From Roseinatronobacter thiooxidans (GTDB lineage Bacteria > Pseudomonadota > Alphaproteobacteria > Rhodobacterales > Rhodobacteraceae), in NCBI RefSeq assembly GCF_001870675.1, contig NZ_MEHT01000001.1, forward strand, positions 186,001-250,000: DNA of 64,000 bases, read 5' to 3'. Both the position numbers and the translations under genes were made by a program. Position 1 is the stretch's first letter; each line of letters opens with the position of its first letter. Positions 1-8,065 of the stretch are shown here, piece after piece. Under the pieces are notes generated by a model, which was not told the origin of the DNA, searched no databases, and saw only the letters and a program-made list of their open reading frames with translations.

Positions 1-24
1 CCCCTGCAAACTTTGGCGTAGCAA

Positions 25-51
25 GGCGGCCCCCAAACCTTGGGGGCCGCC
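25..51. terminator. GC-rich hairpin downstream of the TRAP binding-protein gene
   Basis: A near-perfect inverted repeat: positions 25-36 pair with 40-51 (12 bp, three-base loop). It lies 18 bases past the stop codon of the minus-strand dctP-like gene. There is no long T-run on the minus strand, so it may be a terminator or an mRNA-stabilising hairpin separating the binding protein from membrane subunits that would lie off the left edge. Confidence 0.45.
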
Positions 52-69
52 CCATGCCTGCCTGCCAGA

Positions 70-1119
70 TTAGTTTGCGGCCTCGTATTCGGCCATCAAT
101 TCGCGCGCACGGTCAATAAGCGCCTGACCATCCTTGCCGCGCCCTTCCATATCCGCGATCCAGCGGTCATAGATGGGTTGTGCCAGCGCTTTCCACTCCT
201 CGGCCTGTTCGGCAGAGATGGTGATGATGTTATTGCCCATCTCCTCGGCCATCTCGCGGCCCGGCGCGTCATAATCCTGCTGCGTGCCGCCCGCAAAGAT
301 CGAGAATTCCAGCCCCGACGCATTGTCGATCACCGCTTTCAGGTCATCTGGCAGCGCGTCATAGGTGGGCTGGTGCATGGCCAGCACGAATGTCACAGTA
401 TACAGCATCTCGCCTTCAAACTCGGTGTGGTTTTGCACCAGTTCAGGAATGCGCAGCGATGGGGTGACTTCCCATGGCATGACTGCCCCGTTGATCACCC
501 CGCGCGACAGCGATTCGGGGGTTTGCGCAATCGGCATGCCCACCGGCGTTGCGCCCAGCGCTTCCAGCAATTGCACGGTCAGGCGCGAAGGGCCGCGCAA
601 CTGCATGCCGCGCAGGTCTGATGGCTGCGTCACAGGGTCTTCGGTGTGAATAACACCCGGCCCATGCACCCATGTGGCAATCATTTTGACATCGGAAAAT
701 TCATCCTGCATCGCTTCTTCATACATGGTCCAATAGGCATGCGACGCGGCGCGGGCATCGGTCACCATAAAGGGCAACTCGAACACCTCTGTGCTGGGGA
801 AGCGCCCCGGCGTCAGGCCCACCACTGTCCAGATCACATCGGCGCTGCCGGATACGGCCTGATCATACAATTCGCCCGGCGTGCCGCCCAGTTGCATCGA
901 GGGGAAGCGGTCCACCTTGATGCGGCCTTCGCTGTCCGCCTCGACGCGGTCGGCCCAGACATCCAGAATATGGGTTGGCACATTGGCTTGCGCTGCCAGA
1001 AAATGGTGTAGCTTAAGCGTAACCTCTTGGGCCAGCGCCGCGCTGCTGCTTAGTCCAAGGCCAAGGACACCCAATGCGGCACCCCCCATAAGCCCCAAAA
1101 GCGGTCTGCGTTTCATCAT
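70..1119 (-). CDS. TRAP transporter substrate-binding protein, DctP family
   Basis: Periplasmic solute receptor of a TRAP transporter, which feeds an organic acid to DctQM-type membrane subunits. The product is 349 residues, normal for the DctP family. It opens with a basic N-terminus and hydrophobic core, and a likely signal-peptidase site after SSSAALA. The central PSDLRGMQLRGPS and the later NGAVMPWE segments look like the ligand-binding region of the family. Two ATGs follow each other at 1119 and 1116. GGGAGGAG lies 5 or 8 bases upstream, so either could be used. It is divergent from paaX across 272 bases, which suggests (inference only) an aromatic or related acid as ligand. DctQ and DctM would lie beyond position 1 or elsewhere. 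Confidence 0.87.
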   Translation of the reverse strand: MMKRRPLLGLMGGAALGVLGLGLSSSAALAQEVTLKLHHFLAAQANVPTHILDVWADRVEADSEGRIKVDRFPSMQLGGTPGELYDQAVSGSADVIWTVVGLTPGRFPSTEVFELPFMVTDARAASHAYWTMYEEAMQDEFSDVKMIATWVHGPGVIHTEDPVTQPSDLRGMQLRGPSRLTVQLLEALGATPVGMPIAQTPESLSRGVINGAVMPWEVTPSLRIPELVQNHTEFEGEMLYTVTFVLAMHQPTYDALPDDLKAVIDNASGLEFSIFAGGTQQDYDAPGREMAEEMGNNIITISAEQAEEWKALAQPIYDRWIADMEGRGKDGQALIDRARELMAEYEAAN

Positions 1120-1391
1120 AATCTCCTCCCGTAAGATAATGTTGCATCCGCAACGATCTATGTGAAAGCACAAGAATCCTTATCATGCTACTGTTTTCTC
1201 GACCGAGCGGTTGATTTTGTTTGTTTTGCACGCCGGACCCTCTGCCCGGTCGCGCTAACACAGGCTCCCATAGGCCAAGATTGGACTGGCTTGGCCCGAA
1301 AAAGCAAGGTTTGATTCGCCTTGGCGGTTGCGCCCCAAACCGGCTGCGGGCAATGTAGCGCTTGTTTTCATGTGCTGGCGCAAGGAATGAC

Positions 1392-2246
1392 ATGGGCGCT
1401 GCAACATTATCTGACCTGATGCTGGCACAGCCCATGCGCGCGGGCAGTTTCATTGTCACTGTGTTTGGCGATGTCATCGCCCCGCGCGGCGGCGAGGTCT
1501 GGATCGGCAATCTGATCGAGTTTTGCGCCCCCTTCGGCATTAGCGAAACACTGATCCGCACCGCCGTATCGCGCCTTGTCAGCGCCGAGCAGCTTGCGGG
1601 CCACCGCAAGGGGCGGCGCAGCTTCTACCGCCTGACCAATGCCGCGCGGCTGGAATACCGGCAGGCGGCAGATATCATCTACGGGCAGTCCGAAAACCTG
1701 CCTTGGCGCGTGCTGTTCTTTGCCAAAGGGGCCGCATCTGCACAGATCGAAGGGGCGGGCCTGCATGGATATGTGGCCCTGAATGACACCTGCGCCTTTG
1801 GCCCTGCGCGCGGGCCGGTGCCAGACGGGGCGCTTGCCCTGACAGCCCCCCTTGTCGGGGCGCAGCACCAGATACGCGATTTGGGCGCGGCGCTATGGGG
1901 TCTGGATGCGCTGGCGCAAGAATATCAGGGCTTTCTGGCGCTGGCCGCGCAGATTGAACAGATGGGCCAGCTTCCCCCGCCCGACGCGCTGCAAGCGCGG
2001 GTTCTGCTGGTGCATGCTTTCCGCCAGATCATCTTGCGCGACCCGCGCTTGCCGCATGCGGCCCTTCCCCCCGACTGGGCGGGCCAGCGCGCCCGCACGC
2101 GGTTTGCGCAACTGTATCTGGGCCTGAGCGACGCCGCTGATTCGCATGTCGCAGCCAGTTTTCAAGGCTCTGACGGGCTATTGGCAGCACTGAACCCCGA
2201 TGGGATTGCCCGCTACGATTTGCTGCGCAATAGCCTTAGCGCCTGA
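1392..2246 (+). CDS. paaX: PaaX-family transcriptional repressor of phenylacetate catabolism
   Basis: A 284-residue PaaX-type regulator. In the family it represses the paa operon until phenylacetyl-CoA binds. The N-terminal winged-helix region (about residues 5-85) contains PMRAGSFIVTVFGD and PRGGEVWIG, followed by SETLIRTAVSRLV as recognition helix, then the PaaX middle and C-terminal domains. Length fits the family (about 280-310). The ATG at 1392 is preferred over the in-frame TTG at 1362 because AAGGA lies six bases upstream. The adjacent paaJ-paaABCDE-paaZ operon in the same orientation supports the role. Confidence 0.88.
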   Translation: MGAATLSDLMLAQPMRAGSFIVTVFGDVIAPRGGEVWIGNLIEFCAPFGISETLIRTAVSRLVSAEQLAGHRKGRRSFYRLTNAARLEYRQAADIIYGQSENLPWRVLFFAKGAASAQIEGAGLHGYVALNDTCAFGPARGPVPDGALALTAPLVGAQHQIRDLGAALWGLDALAQEYQGFLALAAQIEQMGQLPPPDALQARVLLVHAFRQIILRDPRLPHAALPPDWAGQRARTRFAQLYLGLSDAADSHVAASFQGSDGLLAALNPDGIARYDLLRNSLSA

Positions 2247-2337
2247 AATTAATACATTTTCTTCCGCTCACCCTCTAAAGCGTCACAAAATTATGAAAAT
2301 TTAGCTTTGAGATGTGACATATCATGCGTATTGTCTG

Positions 2338-2352
2338 ACCATTCGGTCGGTT
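2338..2352 (+). promoter_or_regulatory. Inverted repeat upstream of the paa operon, possible operator
   Basis: In the 136-base gap between paaX and paaJ there is an inverted repeat, GACC-ATTC-GGTC, continuing as GGTCGGTT. It sits about 30 bases before the TTG start of paaJ, where a repressor could block transcription. It does not resemble the TGTGA-type PaaX box of Escherichia coli. It is closer in look to TetR-type operators. Assignment to PaaX or another regulator is speculative. Confidence 0.3.
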
Positions 2353-2382
2353 ATTCTCGGCCATGCTTTGGGAGGGGCAGGT

Positions 2383-3588
2383 TTGCAGCACGCTTTCATC
2401 TGTGACGCACAGCGCACGCCAGTCGGGCGCTATGGCGGGGCGCTCTCATCCATCCGCGCGGATGATCTGGCAGCCATTCCGCTGCGCGCGCTTGTGGCAC
2501 GCAACCCCGCGCTGGATTGGGCCGCGGTCGAAGATGTGATCTATGGTTGCGCCAATCAGGCGGGCGAAGACAACCGCAATGTTGCGCGCATGGCCGCCCT
2601 TCTGGCGGGCCTGCCGGTCGATGTGCCGGGGATCACCGTGAACCGCCTGTGTGCCTCCGGGCTGGATGCCGTGGGCATGGCAGCACGCGCCATTCGCGCG
2701 GGCGATTGCGCGCTGATGCTGGCAGGCGGCGTCGAAAGCATGAGCCGCGCGCCCTTTGTCATGCCCAAGGCGGACTCTGCCTTTTCGCGCAGCAGCGCAA
2801 TTTATGACACAACCATCGGCTGGCGGTTTGTGAACCCCAGGATGCAGGCGCAATATGGCGTCGACTCCATGCCCCAGACGGCAGACAATGTCGCCGCCGA
2901 TTGGGGCGTGTCGCGCGCCGATCAGGATGCGTTCGCGCATCGCTCGCAATCGCGCTGGGCACAGGCGCAGGCACAGGGGCGCTTCGCATCCGAGATTTGC
3001 GCCGTTGACGTGCCGCAACGCAAACGCGACCCGCTGGTGATCGACACTGACGAACACCCCCGCCCTGACACCACGCTGGACACACTGACAAAATTGCGCG
3101 GCATCAACGGGCCAGAGTTAAGCGTGACGGCAGGCAATGCCAGCGGCGTGAATGATGGCGCGGCAGCCCTGCTGCTGGCCTCGGAAAGCATGGCGCAGGC
3201 ACAGGGCCTGACACCGCGCGCCCGTGTCGTGGCCATGGCCGCCGCCGGTGTTGCGCCGCGCGTTATGGGCATTGGCCCTGTGCCTGCGGTGCGCAAGGCA
3301 CTGGCGCTGGCGGGGCTAGGCATTGCCGATATGGACCTGATCGAATTGAACGAAGCTTTCGCTGCGCAAGCCCTTGCTGTGCTGCGCGACCTTGGCCTGC
3401 CCGATGATGCCCCCCATGTTAACCCCAATGGCGGCGCGATAGCGATGGGCCACCCGCTGGGTGCCTCTGGCGCGCGGATGGTCACCGCCGCCATATGGGA
3501 ATTGCACCGCAGCGGCGGGCGCTATGCACTATGCACCATGTGCGTGGGCGTAGGCCAGGGCGTGGCGCTGATACTGGAACGAGTCTGA
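2383..3588 (+). CDS. paaJ: 3-oxoadipyl-CoA thiolase (acetyl-CoA C-acyltransferase)
   Basis: Thiolase of the PaaJ/PcaF type. It cleaves 3-oxoadipyl-CoA to succinyl-CoA and acetyl-CoA, the last step of phenylacetate breakdown. The 401-residue protein has the nucleophilic Cys at residue 90 (NRLCASG), [23 protein letters not shown] with the active-site His, and CVGVGQG with the second catalytic Cys. The start is a TTG at 2383: GGGAGGGG lies just upstream, and the protein then begins [16 protein letters not shown], matching the family. A start at 2314 would add 23 unrelated residues. First gene of the operon. PcaF of the protocatechuate route has the same activity, so the symbol is set by context. 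Confidence 0.87.
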   Translation: MQHAFICDAQRTPVGRYGGALSSIRADDLAAIPLRALVARNPALDWAAVEDVIYGCANQAGEDNRNVARMAALLAGLPVDVPGITVNRLCASGLDAVGMAARAIRAGDCALMLAGGVESMSRAPFVMPKADSAFSRSSAIYDTTIGWRFVNPRMQAQYGVDSMPQTADNVAADWGVSRADQDAFAHRSQSRWAQAQAQGRFASEICAVDVPQRKRDPLVIDTDEHPRPDTTLDTLTKLRGINGPELSVTAGNASGVNDGAAALLLASESMAQAQGLTPRARVVAMAAAGVAPRVMGIGPVPAVRKALALAGLGIADMDLIELNEAFAAQALAVLRDLGLPDDAPHVNPNGGAIAMGHPLGASGARMVTAAIWELHRSGGRYALCTMCVGVGQGVALILERV

Positions 3589-3604
3589 ACACAGGAGTCC
3601 TGTC

Positions 3605-4582
3605 ATGTATGCACAGATGGTAAAATCCGAAGCGAGTAATGACGACCCCGCCCTGCTGGCCGCCTTTCAGGCGCGCATTGACGCGGGCGAAAAGATCGAG
3701 CCGAAAGAATGGATGCCCGAGGGCTACCGCAAAACCCTGATCCGCCAGATCGGCCAGCACGCCCATTCCGAAATTGTGGGCCAACTGCCCGAAGGCAACT
3801 GGATCACCCGCGCCCCCACGCTGGAACGAAAAGCCATTCTGCTGGCCAAGGTCCAGGATGAGGCAGGCCATGGCCTGTATCTGTATTGCGCCGCTGAAAC
3901 ACTGGGCGTGTCGCGGGATGAACTGACCGAGGCGCTGTTGTCGGGCAAGATGAAATATTCATCCATCTTCAACTACCCGACCCTGACATGGGCCGATATG
4001 GGCGCAGTCGGCTGGCTGGTCGATGGCGCGGCGATCATGAATCAGGTGCCCTTGCAACGCACCAGCTTTGGCCCCTATGCCCGCGCGATGGTGCGCATCT
4101 GCAAGGAAGAAAGTTTCCACCAGCGTCAGGGCTATGACATCATGATGAAACTGGCCCAAGGCACGCCCGAGCAAAAGGCGATGGCCCAAGATGCGCTGAA
4201 CCGCTTTTGGTATCCAAGCCTGATGATGTTCGGCCCCTCGGACAAGGATTCGGTGCATTCCGCGCAAAGCATGGCGTGGAAGATCAAGATGAACACCAAT
4301 GACGAGCTGCGCCAGAAATTCGTCGACCAGACCGTGCCACAGGCCGAATATCTGGGCCTGACCGTGCCCGACCCTGCCGTGAAATGGAATGAAGAAAAGG
4401 GCGGCTATGACTTCTCGGAACCCGACTGGGCCGAATTCTTCGAGGTGATCAAGGGCAATGGCCCCTGCAACGCCGAGCGGATCGAGGCGCGGCAAAAGGC
4501 ATGGGATGATGGCGCATGGTTCCGCGACGGGCTGATGGCACATGCCGCGAAGCAGCGCACAGCCAAGGTCGCGGCAGAGTAA
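3605..4582 (+). CDS. paaA: 1,2-phenylacetyl-CoA epoxidase, catalytic subunit A
   Basis: Di-iron subunit of the PaaABCE monooxygenase, which adds oxygen to the ring of phenylacetyl-CoA. 325 residues, typical for PaaA. The four-helix core carries carboxylate/histidine ligand motifs: DEAGHG near residue 85 and [11 protein letters not shown] near residue 170. [13 protein letters not shown] and [11 protein letters not shown] are characteristic of the family. The ATG follows AGGAG at a good distance. It begins the paaABCDE order seen in other proteobacteria. A 60-bp repeat element separates it from paaB. Confidence 0.95.
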   Translation: MYAQMVKSEASNDDPALLAAFQARIDAGEKIEPKEWMPEGYRKTLIRQIGQHAHSEIVGQLPEGNWITRAPTLERKAILLAKVQDEAGHGLYLYCAAETLGVSRDELTEALLSGKMKYSSIFNYPTLTWADMGAVGWLVDGAAIMNQVPLQRTSFGPYARAMVRICKEESFHQRQGYDIMMKLAQGTPEQKAMAQDALNRFWYPSLMMFGPSDKDSVHSAQSMAWKIKMNTNDELRQKFVDQTVPQAEYLGLTVPDPAVKWNEEKGGYDFSEPDWAEFFEVIKGNGPCNAERIEARQKAWDDGAWFRDGLMAHAAKQRTAKVAAE

Positions 4583-4593
4583 TCCTGCGGATC

Positions 4594-4653
4594 AGGGGGC
4601 TTCGCCCCCTACGGCCTGCGGCCTACCCCGAGAGTATTTAGAGCAAGAAAATG
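4594..4653 (+). repeat. Composite intergenic repeat, copy 1 (hairpins plus GAGTATTT tail)
   Basis: Hairpin 4594-4610 (AGGGGGC-TTC-GCCCCCT), a short second inverted repeat at 4613-4623 (GGCC-TGC-GGCC), then CCCCGA and the conserved tail GAGTATTT-AGA-GCAAGAAAATG at 4632-4653. It sits inside the paa operon between paaA and paaB. The tail ends about 12 bases before the paaB start, so the element overlaps the paaB ribosome-binding region. Confidence 0.8.
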
Positions 4654-4664
4654 AGGATATGGAT

Positions 4665-4949
4665 ATGTCCAGTGAATGGCCTTTGTGGGAAATCTTCATT
4701 CGCGGCCAGCATGGGTTGAACCACCGCCATGTGGGCAGCCTGCACGCGCCCGATGCCGAGATGGCCGTGAAACATGCGCGCGATGTGTATACGCGGCGCA
4801 ATGAAGGTGTCAGCATCTGGGTGGTGCCGTCGAATGCGATCACGGCCTCCAGCCCGTCGGACAAGGGACCGTTATTCGAGCCGTCAAATGCCAAAGTCTA
4901 CCGGCATCCGACATTTTTCGACATTCCCGAAGACGTGGGGAAAATGTGA
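4665..4949 (+). CDS. paaB: 1,2-phenylacetyl-CoA epoxidase subunit B
   Basis: Small subunit of the PaaABCE complex. It bridges the catalytic PaaA-PaaC pairs and has no catalytic residues itself. 94 residues, the usual size. WPLWEIFIRGQHGLNHRHVG at the N-terminus and the C-terminal KVYRHPTFFDIP are family hallmarks. ATGs occur at 4659 and 4665. The second is chosen because GAGG lies eight bases before it, whereas the first has no spacing. The stop codon shares one base with the paaC start (TGATG), so the two are probably translationally coupled. Confidence 0.94.
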   Translation: MSSEWPLWEIFIRGQHGLNHRHVGSLHAPDAEMAVKHARDVYTRRNEGVSIWVVPSNAITASSPSDKGPLFEPSNAKVYRHPTFFDIPEDVGKM

Positions 4950-5719
4950 TGGCTGTAGCGCTGGATCTGGATGTGGCCCTGTTTGAAGGGCTGTGCCGCT
5001 TGGGCGACAGCACGCTTGTGCTGGGCCACAGGGTGTCGGAATGGTGCGGCCATGCGCCTGTGCTGGAAGAAGATATCGCATTGGCCAATGTCGCGCTGGA
5101 CCTGATCGGGCAGACGCAACTGTGGCTGGGGCTGGCTGCGGAGGTTGAGGGCCGCGGGCGCGACGCAGACAGGCTGGCGTTTCGCCGCGATGTCTGGGAT
5201 TTTCGCAACCTGCTGCTGGTCGAGCGCCCGAATGGCGATTTCGGCCACACCTTGATGCGCCAGTTCCTGTTTGACGCATGGCACCAGCCGATGTTGAAGG
5301 CGCTGGAAGACTCCCACGACCCGCGCATTGCCGCGATTGCCGCCAAGGCGGGCAAGGAAGTGGCCTATCATCTGGAACGTTCGGCCGATCTGGTGATCCG
5401 GCTGGGCGATGGCACCGCTGAAAGCCATGGGCGCATGCAGACCGCACTTGACCGGCTGTGGCCCTATACCGGCGAGATGATGATGAGCGACGACACCGAC
5501 CGCGCCCTGGCCGAAGCCGGGATCATACCCGCACCCGACAGCATCCGCCCGCAATGGGACGCAGTGGTGGCCGAGGTGCTGGCCGAAGCAACGCTGAAAG
5601 CCCCCGATCAGGCCTATATGCACAAGGGCGGCAAACAGGGCACGCATTCCGAGCATCTGGGCCATATGCTGGCGACAATGCAATGGCTGCAACGCGCCTA
5701 TCCGGACTCGACATGGTAG
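4949..5719 (+). CDS. paaC: 1,2-phenylacetyl-CoA epoxidase, structural subunit C
   Basis: PaaC pairs with PaaA in the epoxidase. It shares the ferritin-like fold but lacks the di-iron centre, and it stabilises PaaA. 256 residues. LGDSTLVLGHRVSEWCGHAP, EEDIALANVALDLIGQ and the end HTEH-like stretch HSEHLGHMLATMQWLQRAYP are typical. The ATG at 4949 overlaps the paaB stop. GGGGA lies upstream. The 3' end overlaps paaD by seven bases. Confidence 0.94.
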   Translation: MAVALDLDVALFEGLCRLGDSTLVLGHRVSEWCGHAPVLEEDIALANVALDLIGQTQLWLGLAAEVEGRGRDADRLAFRRDVWDFRNLLLVERPNGDFGHTLMRQFLFDAWHQPMLKALEDSHDPRIAAIAAKAGKEVAYHLERSADLVIRLGDGTAESHGRMQTALDRLWPYTGEMMMSDDTDRALAEAGIIPAPDSIRPQWDAVVAEVLAEATLKAPDQAYMHKGGKQGTHSEHLGHMLATMQWLQRAYPDSTW

Positions 5720-6219
5720 CGCTGGCGCAGGTCTGGGACTGGCTGGCAAAGGTGCCGGACCCTGAAATCCCCGTCATCTCGGTCACCGATCTGGGGATCG
5801 TGCGCGATGTGGCCTATGACGGCGACACTTTGGTGGTGACAGTGACGCCCACCTATTCGGGCTGCCCTGCCACTGCCGTGATCAATTTCGAGATCGAGAA
5901 AGCCCTGCGCGCCCAAGGCGTGGACAAGCTGCGGCTGGAGCGCCGCCTTGACCCGCCATGGAGCACCGACTGGTTGACGCCAGCAGCACGCGACAAACTG
6001 CGCGCCTATGGCATTGCCCCCCCTATCGACGGGACAGGCGCGCAAGGCGTGGTTGCAGGCCGGATCAACCGGCTGACAGGGGCGGCACTTGTGGTGCCCT
6101 GCCCGCGCTGCGGGTCAGAACAGACGCAAAAGATCAGCCAGTTCGGGTCTACCCCCTGCAAAGCGGCCTATCAGTGCCGCGATTGTCTGGAACCGTTCGA
6201 TTATTTCAAATGTATCTGA
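5713..6219 (+). CDS. paaD: PaaD, MIP18-family assembly factor for the phenylacetyl-CoA epoxidase
   Basis: PaaD is thought to help mature the iron-sulfur or iron centres of the epoxidase system. 168 residues. Residues 5-85 form a MIP18/DUF59 domain: VPDPEIPVISVTDLGIVRDV and TYSGCPATAVI. The C-terminus has a zinc-ribbon-like pair, CPRCGS and CRDCLEPFDYFKC. The ATG at 5713 overlaps the paaC end by seven bases. Confidence 0.92.
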   Translation: MVALAQVWDWLAKVPDPEIPVISVTDLGIVRDVAYDGDTLVVTVTPTYSGCPATAVINFEIEKALRAQGVDKLRLERRLDPPWSTDWLTPAARDKLRAYGIAPPIDGTGAQGVVAGRINRLTGAALVVPCPRCGSEQTQKISQFGSTPCKAAYQCRDCLEPFDYFKCI

Positions 6220-6229
6220 GGGCCGAGAG

Positions 6230-7300
6230 ATGAGCCGTTTTCACCCGTTGCAAGTAACCGAAGTGCGCCACGACACGCGCGATTCCGTGATCGTCACCTT
6301 GCAGCCCAAGGATAGCGAGGCGTTTCGTTTTGTTCAGGGTCAATACCTGACCTTCCGCCGCGAATTTGACGGGCAGGAAATCCGGCGGTCCTATTCCATC
6401 TGTTCGGGGCTGGATGATGGCAGCTTGCGCGTGGGCATTAAGCGGGTCGAAGGGGGTGCGTTTTCCACTTGGGCCAATGAAAACCTTGCCCCCGGCGCGG
6501 TGTTGGAGGCCATGCCGCCCGCCGGCAATTTCCATGTGCCGCTAACGCCCGAGCAGGGGCGGCATTACCTTGGCTTTGCAGGCGGGTCCGGCATTACGCC
6601 AGTGCTGTCGATCATCCGCACTGTTCTAGCGAGAGAGCCGAAGGCGCGCTTCACGCTGGTCTATGCCAACCGGCAAATCAGCTCGATCATGTTCCGCGAA
6701 GAGTTGGAAGACCTGAAAAACCTGCATCTGGGGCGGCTGACCGTGCTGCATGTGCTGGAACAGGACGCGCAGGAAATCGAGCTGTTCACAGGCCGCATTG
6801 ATGCCGACAAGATGGCCGCGCTGTTCACCCATTGGATTGACCCTGCATCGGTGGATTTGGCGTTCATTTGCGGGCCAGAGCCGATGATGCTGACGATTGC
6901 GGGCGCCTTGCGCGATCACGGGCTGGAGGAAGGGCAGATCAAGTTCGAGCTGTTCGCCTCGAACCAGCAGGGGCGGCTGAAACGCAGCGCGCAGGCAACT
7001 GCGCAGGCGGCAACGGGCAAGACCTGCGCGCTGACCGTCACACTGGATGGCACAACCCGCAACCTTAGCCTGCCGCTGGATGGCACCTCGGTTCTGGATG
7101 CCGCCCTTGGGGCCAGTCTGGACGCGCCCTTTGCCTGCAAGGCGGGTGTCTGTTCGACCTGCCGCGCCAAGGTGTTGGAGGGCGAGGCGGAAATGGCCGT
7201 AAACCACGCGCTGGAAGATTACGAAGTGCGCCAAGGCTATGTGCTGACCTGCCAATGCCTGCCGCTGAGTGACCGGCTGGTTATCAGCTATGACGAATAG
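6230..7300 (+). CDS. paaE: 1,2-phenylacetyl-CoA epoxidase reductase subunit E
   Basis: Reductase that passes electrons from NADPH through flavin and a 2Fe-2S cluster to PaaA. 356 residues. FAD domain with RRSYSICSG (about residue 52), NAD(P) domain with FAGGSGITPVLSII and FICGPEPMM, and a C-terminal plant-type ferredoxin domain with CKAGVCSTCRAKV and the fourth Cys in LTCQC. The ATG at 6230 follows a GAG-rich leader ten bases after the paaD stop. Earlier in-frame starts lie inside paaD. Confidence 0.94.
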   Translation: MSRFHPLQVTEVRHDTRDSVIVTLQPKDSEAFRFVQGQYLTFRREFDGQEIRRSYSICSGLDDGSLRVGIKRVEGGAFSTWANENLAPGAVLEAMPPAGNFHVPLTPEQGRHYLGFAGGSGITPVLSIIRTVLAREPKARFTLVYANRQISSIMFREELEDLKNLHLGRLTVLHVLEQDAQEIELFTGRIDADKMAALFTHWIDPASVDLAFICGPEPMMLTIAGALRDHGLEEGQIKFELFASNQQGRLKRSAQATAQAATGKTCALTVTLDGTTRNLSLPLDGTSVLDAALGASLDAPFACKAGVCSTCRAKVLEGEAEMAVNHALEDYEVRQGYVLTCQCLPLSDRLVISYDE

Positions 7301-7312
7301 GGGGGTGCGGCC

Positions 7313-8065
7313 ATGAGCGAGATGCCAGTTGAAGACTATCTGGCCCAAGGCGGGCGGCTGACATCGCCCGGCAATGTGCCGCCGCGTTATCGGGGCGAGG
7401 TGCTGCGCCTGATGGCGGCCTTTGTCGATAGCGAATTGGCGGCCTCTGCGGGCTTTGCAGATGTCATTAATGATGCGCCCGGCATCACCTCGCGCATTGC
7501 CAGCGCGCGGATCGTGCTGGAGAAAGCCGATCATGCAGGGCGCGTGCTGAAGGTGATGGCCGAGTTCGGGGCCGACACCTCGCGCTATGTGGGCACGCAC
7601 CCTTGGGCCGCACGGCTGGCGCGCGATGCCGATATTGGGGCCGCACGGCAGGGCGGCGATATGCGGCTGGCGGTGTTTCACTACCCGTTCACCGGCTGGG
7701 CCGATGCGGTGGTCATGAATGTCTTGCAAGGGGCGGCAGCGGTCATTCAGGTGCAGGAATTCGCGCGCATCTCCTACCAGCCACTGGCAGAGGTGTTTCG
7801 CGCGATCCTGCCCGTTGAGATGCGCCATGCGGAACTGGGGCGCGAAGGCTTGGCCCAGATCATGGCGGATGACGCGCAGCGCGTGCGCGCCTCGGTCGCC
7901 TATTGGCACCCGCGCGTGGGCTTGGGCTTTGGCGCGAAGGATTCGCAGCGGTTCGCGTTGCACCAGCGCCTTGGGCTACGGCACCGGCCCAATGCCGAAT
8001 TGCTGGCGGAATGGCAGGCGACAGTTGCGGCGCAACTGGCGGAACATGGAATAAAGGTTGACTGA
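7313..8065 (+). CDS. Additional PaaA/PaaC-family ferritin-like protein of the paa operon
   Basis: A 250-residue protein of the phenylacetic-acid-catabolism fold (PaaA_PaaC-like). TGWADAVVMNVLQGAAAVIQ and PVEMRHAELGREGL align with the core helices of PaaA. The last ligand motif E-x2-H is kept (EMRH), but where PaaA has DEAGH this protein has EKADH, so a metal-ligand Glu appears replaced by Lys. It may therefore be a PaaC-like structural subunit, a regulator of the epoxidase, or an oxygenase with altered metal binding. It lies 12 bases after paaE and its TGA overlaps the paaZ ATG, so it belongs to the operon. No accepted gene symbol is known to me. Confidence 0.72.
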   Translation: MSEMPVEDYLAQGGRLTSPGNVPPRYRGEVLRLMAAFVDSELAASAGFADVINDAPGITSRIASARIVLEKADHAGRVLKVMAEFGADTSRYVGTHPWAARLARDADIGAARQGGDMRLAVFHYPFTGWADAVVMNVLQGAAAVIQVQEFARISYQPLAEVFRAILPVEMRHAELGREGLAQIMADDAQRVRASVAYWHPRVGLGFGAKDSQRFALHQRLGLRHRPNAELLAEWQATVAAQLAEHGIKVD

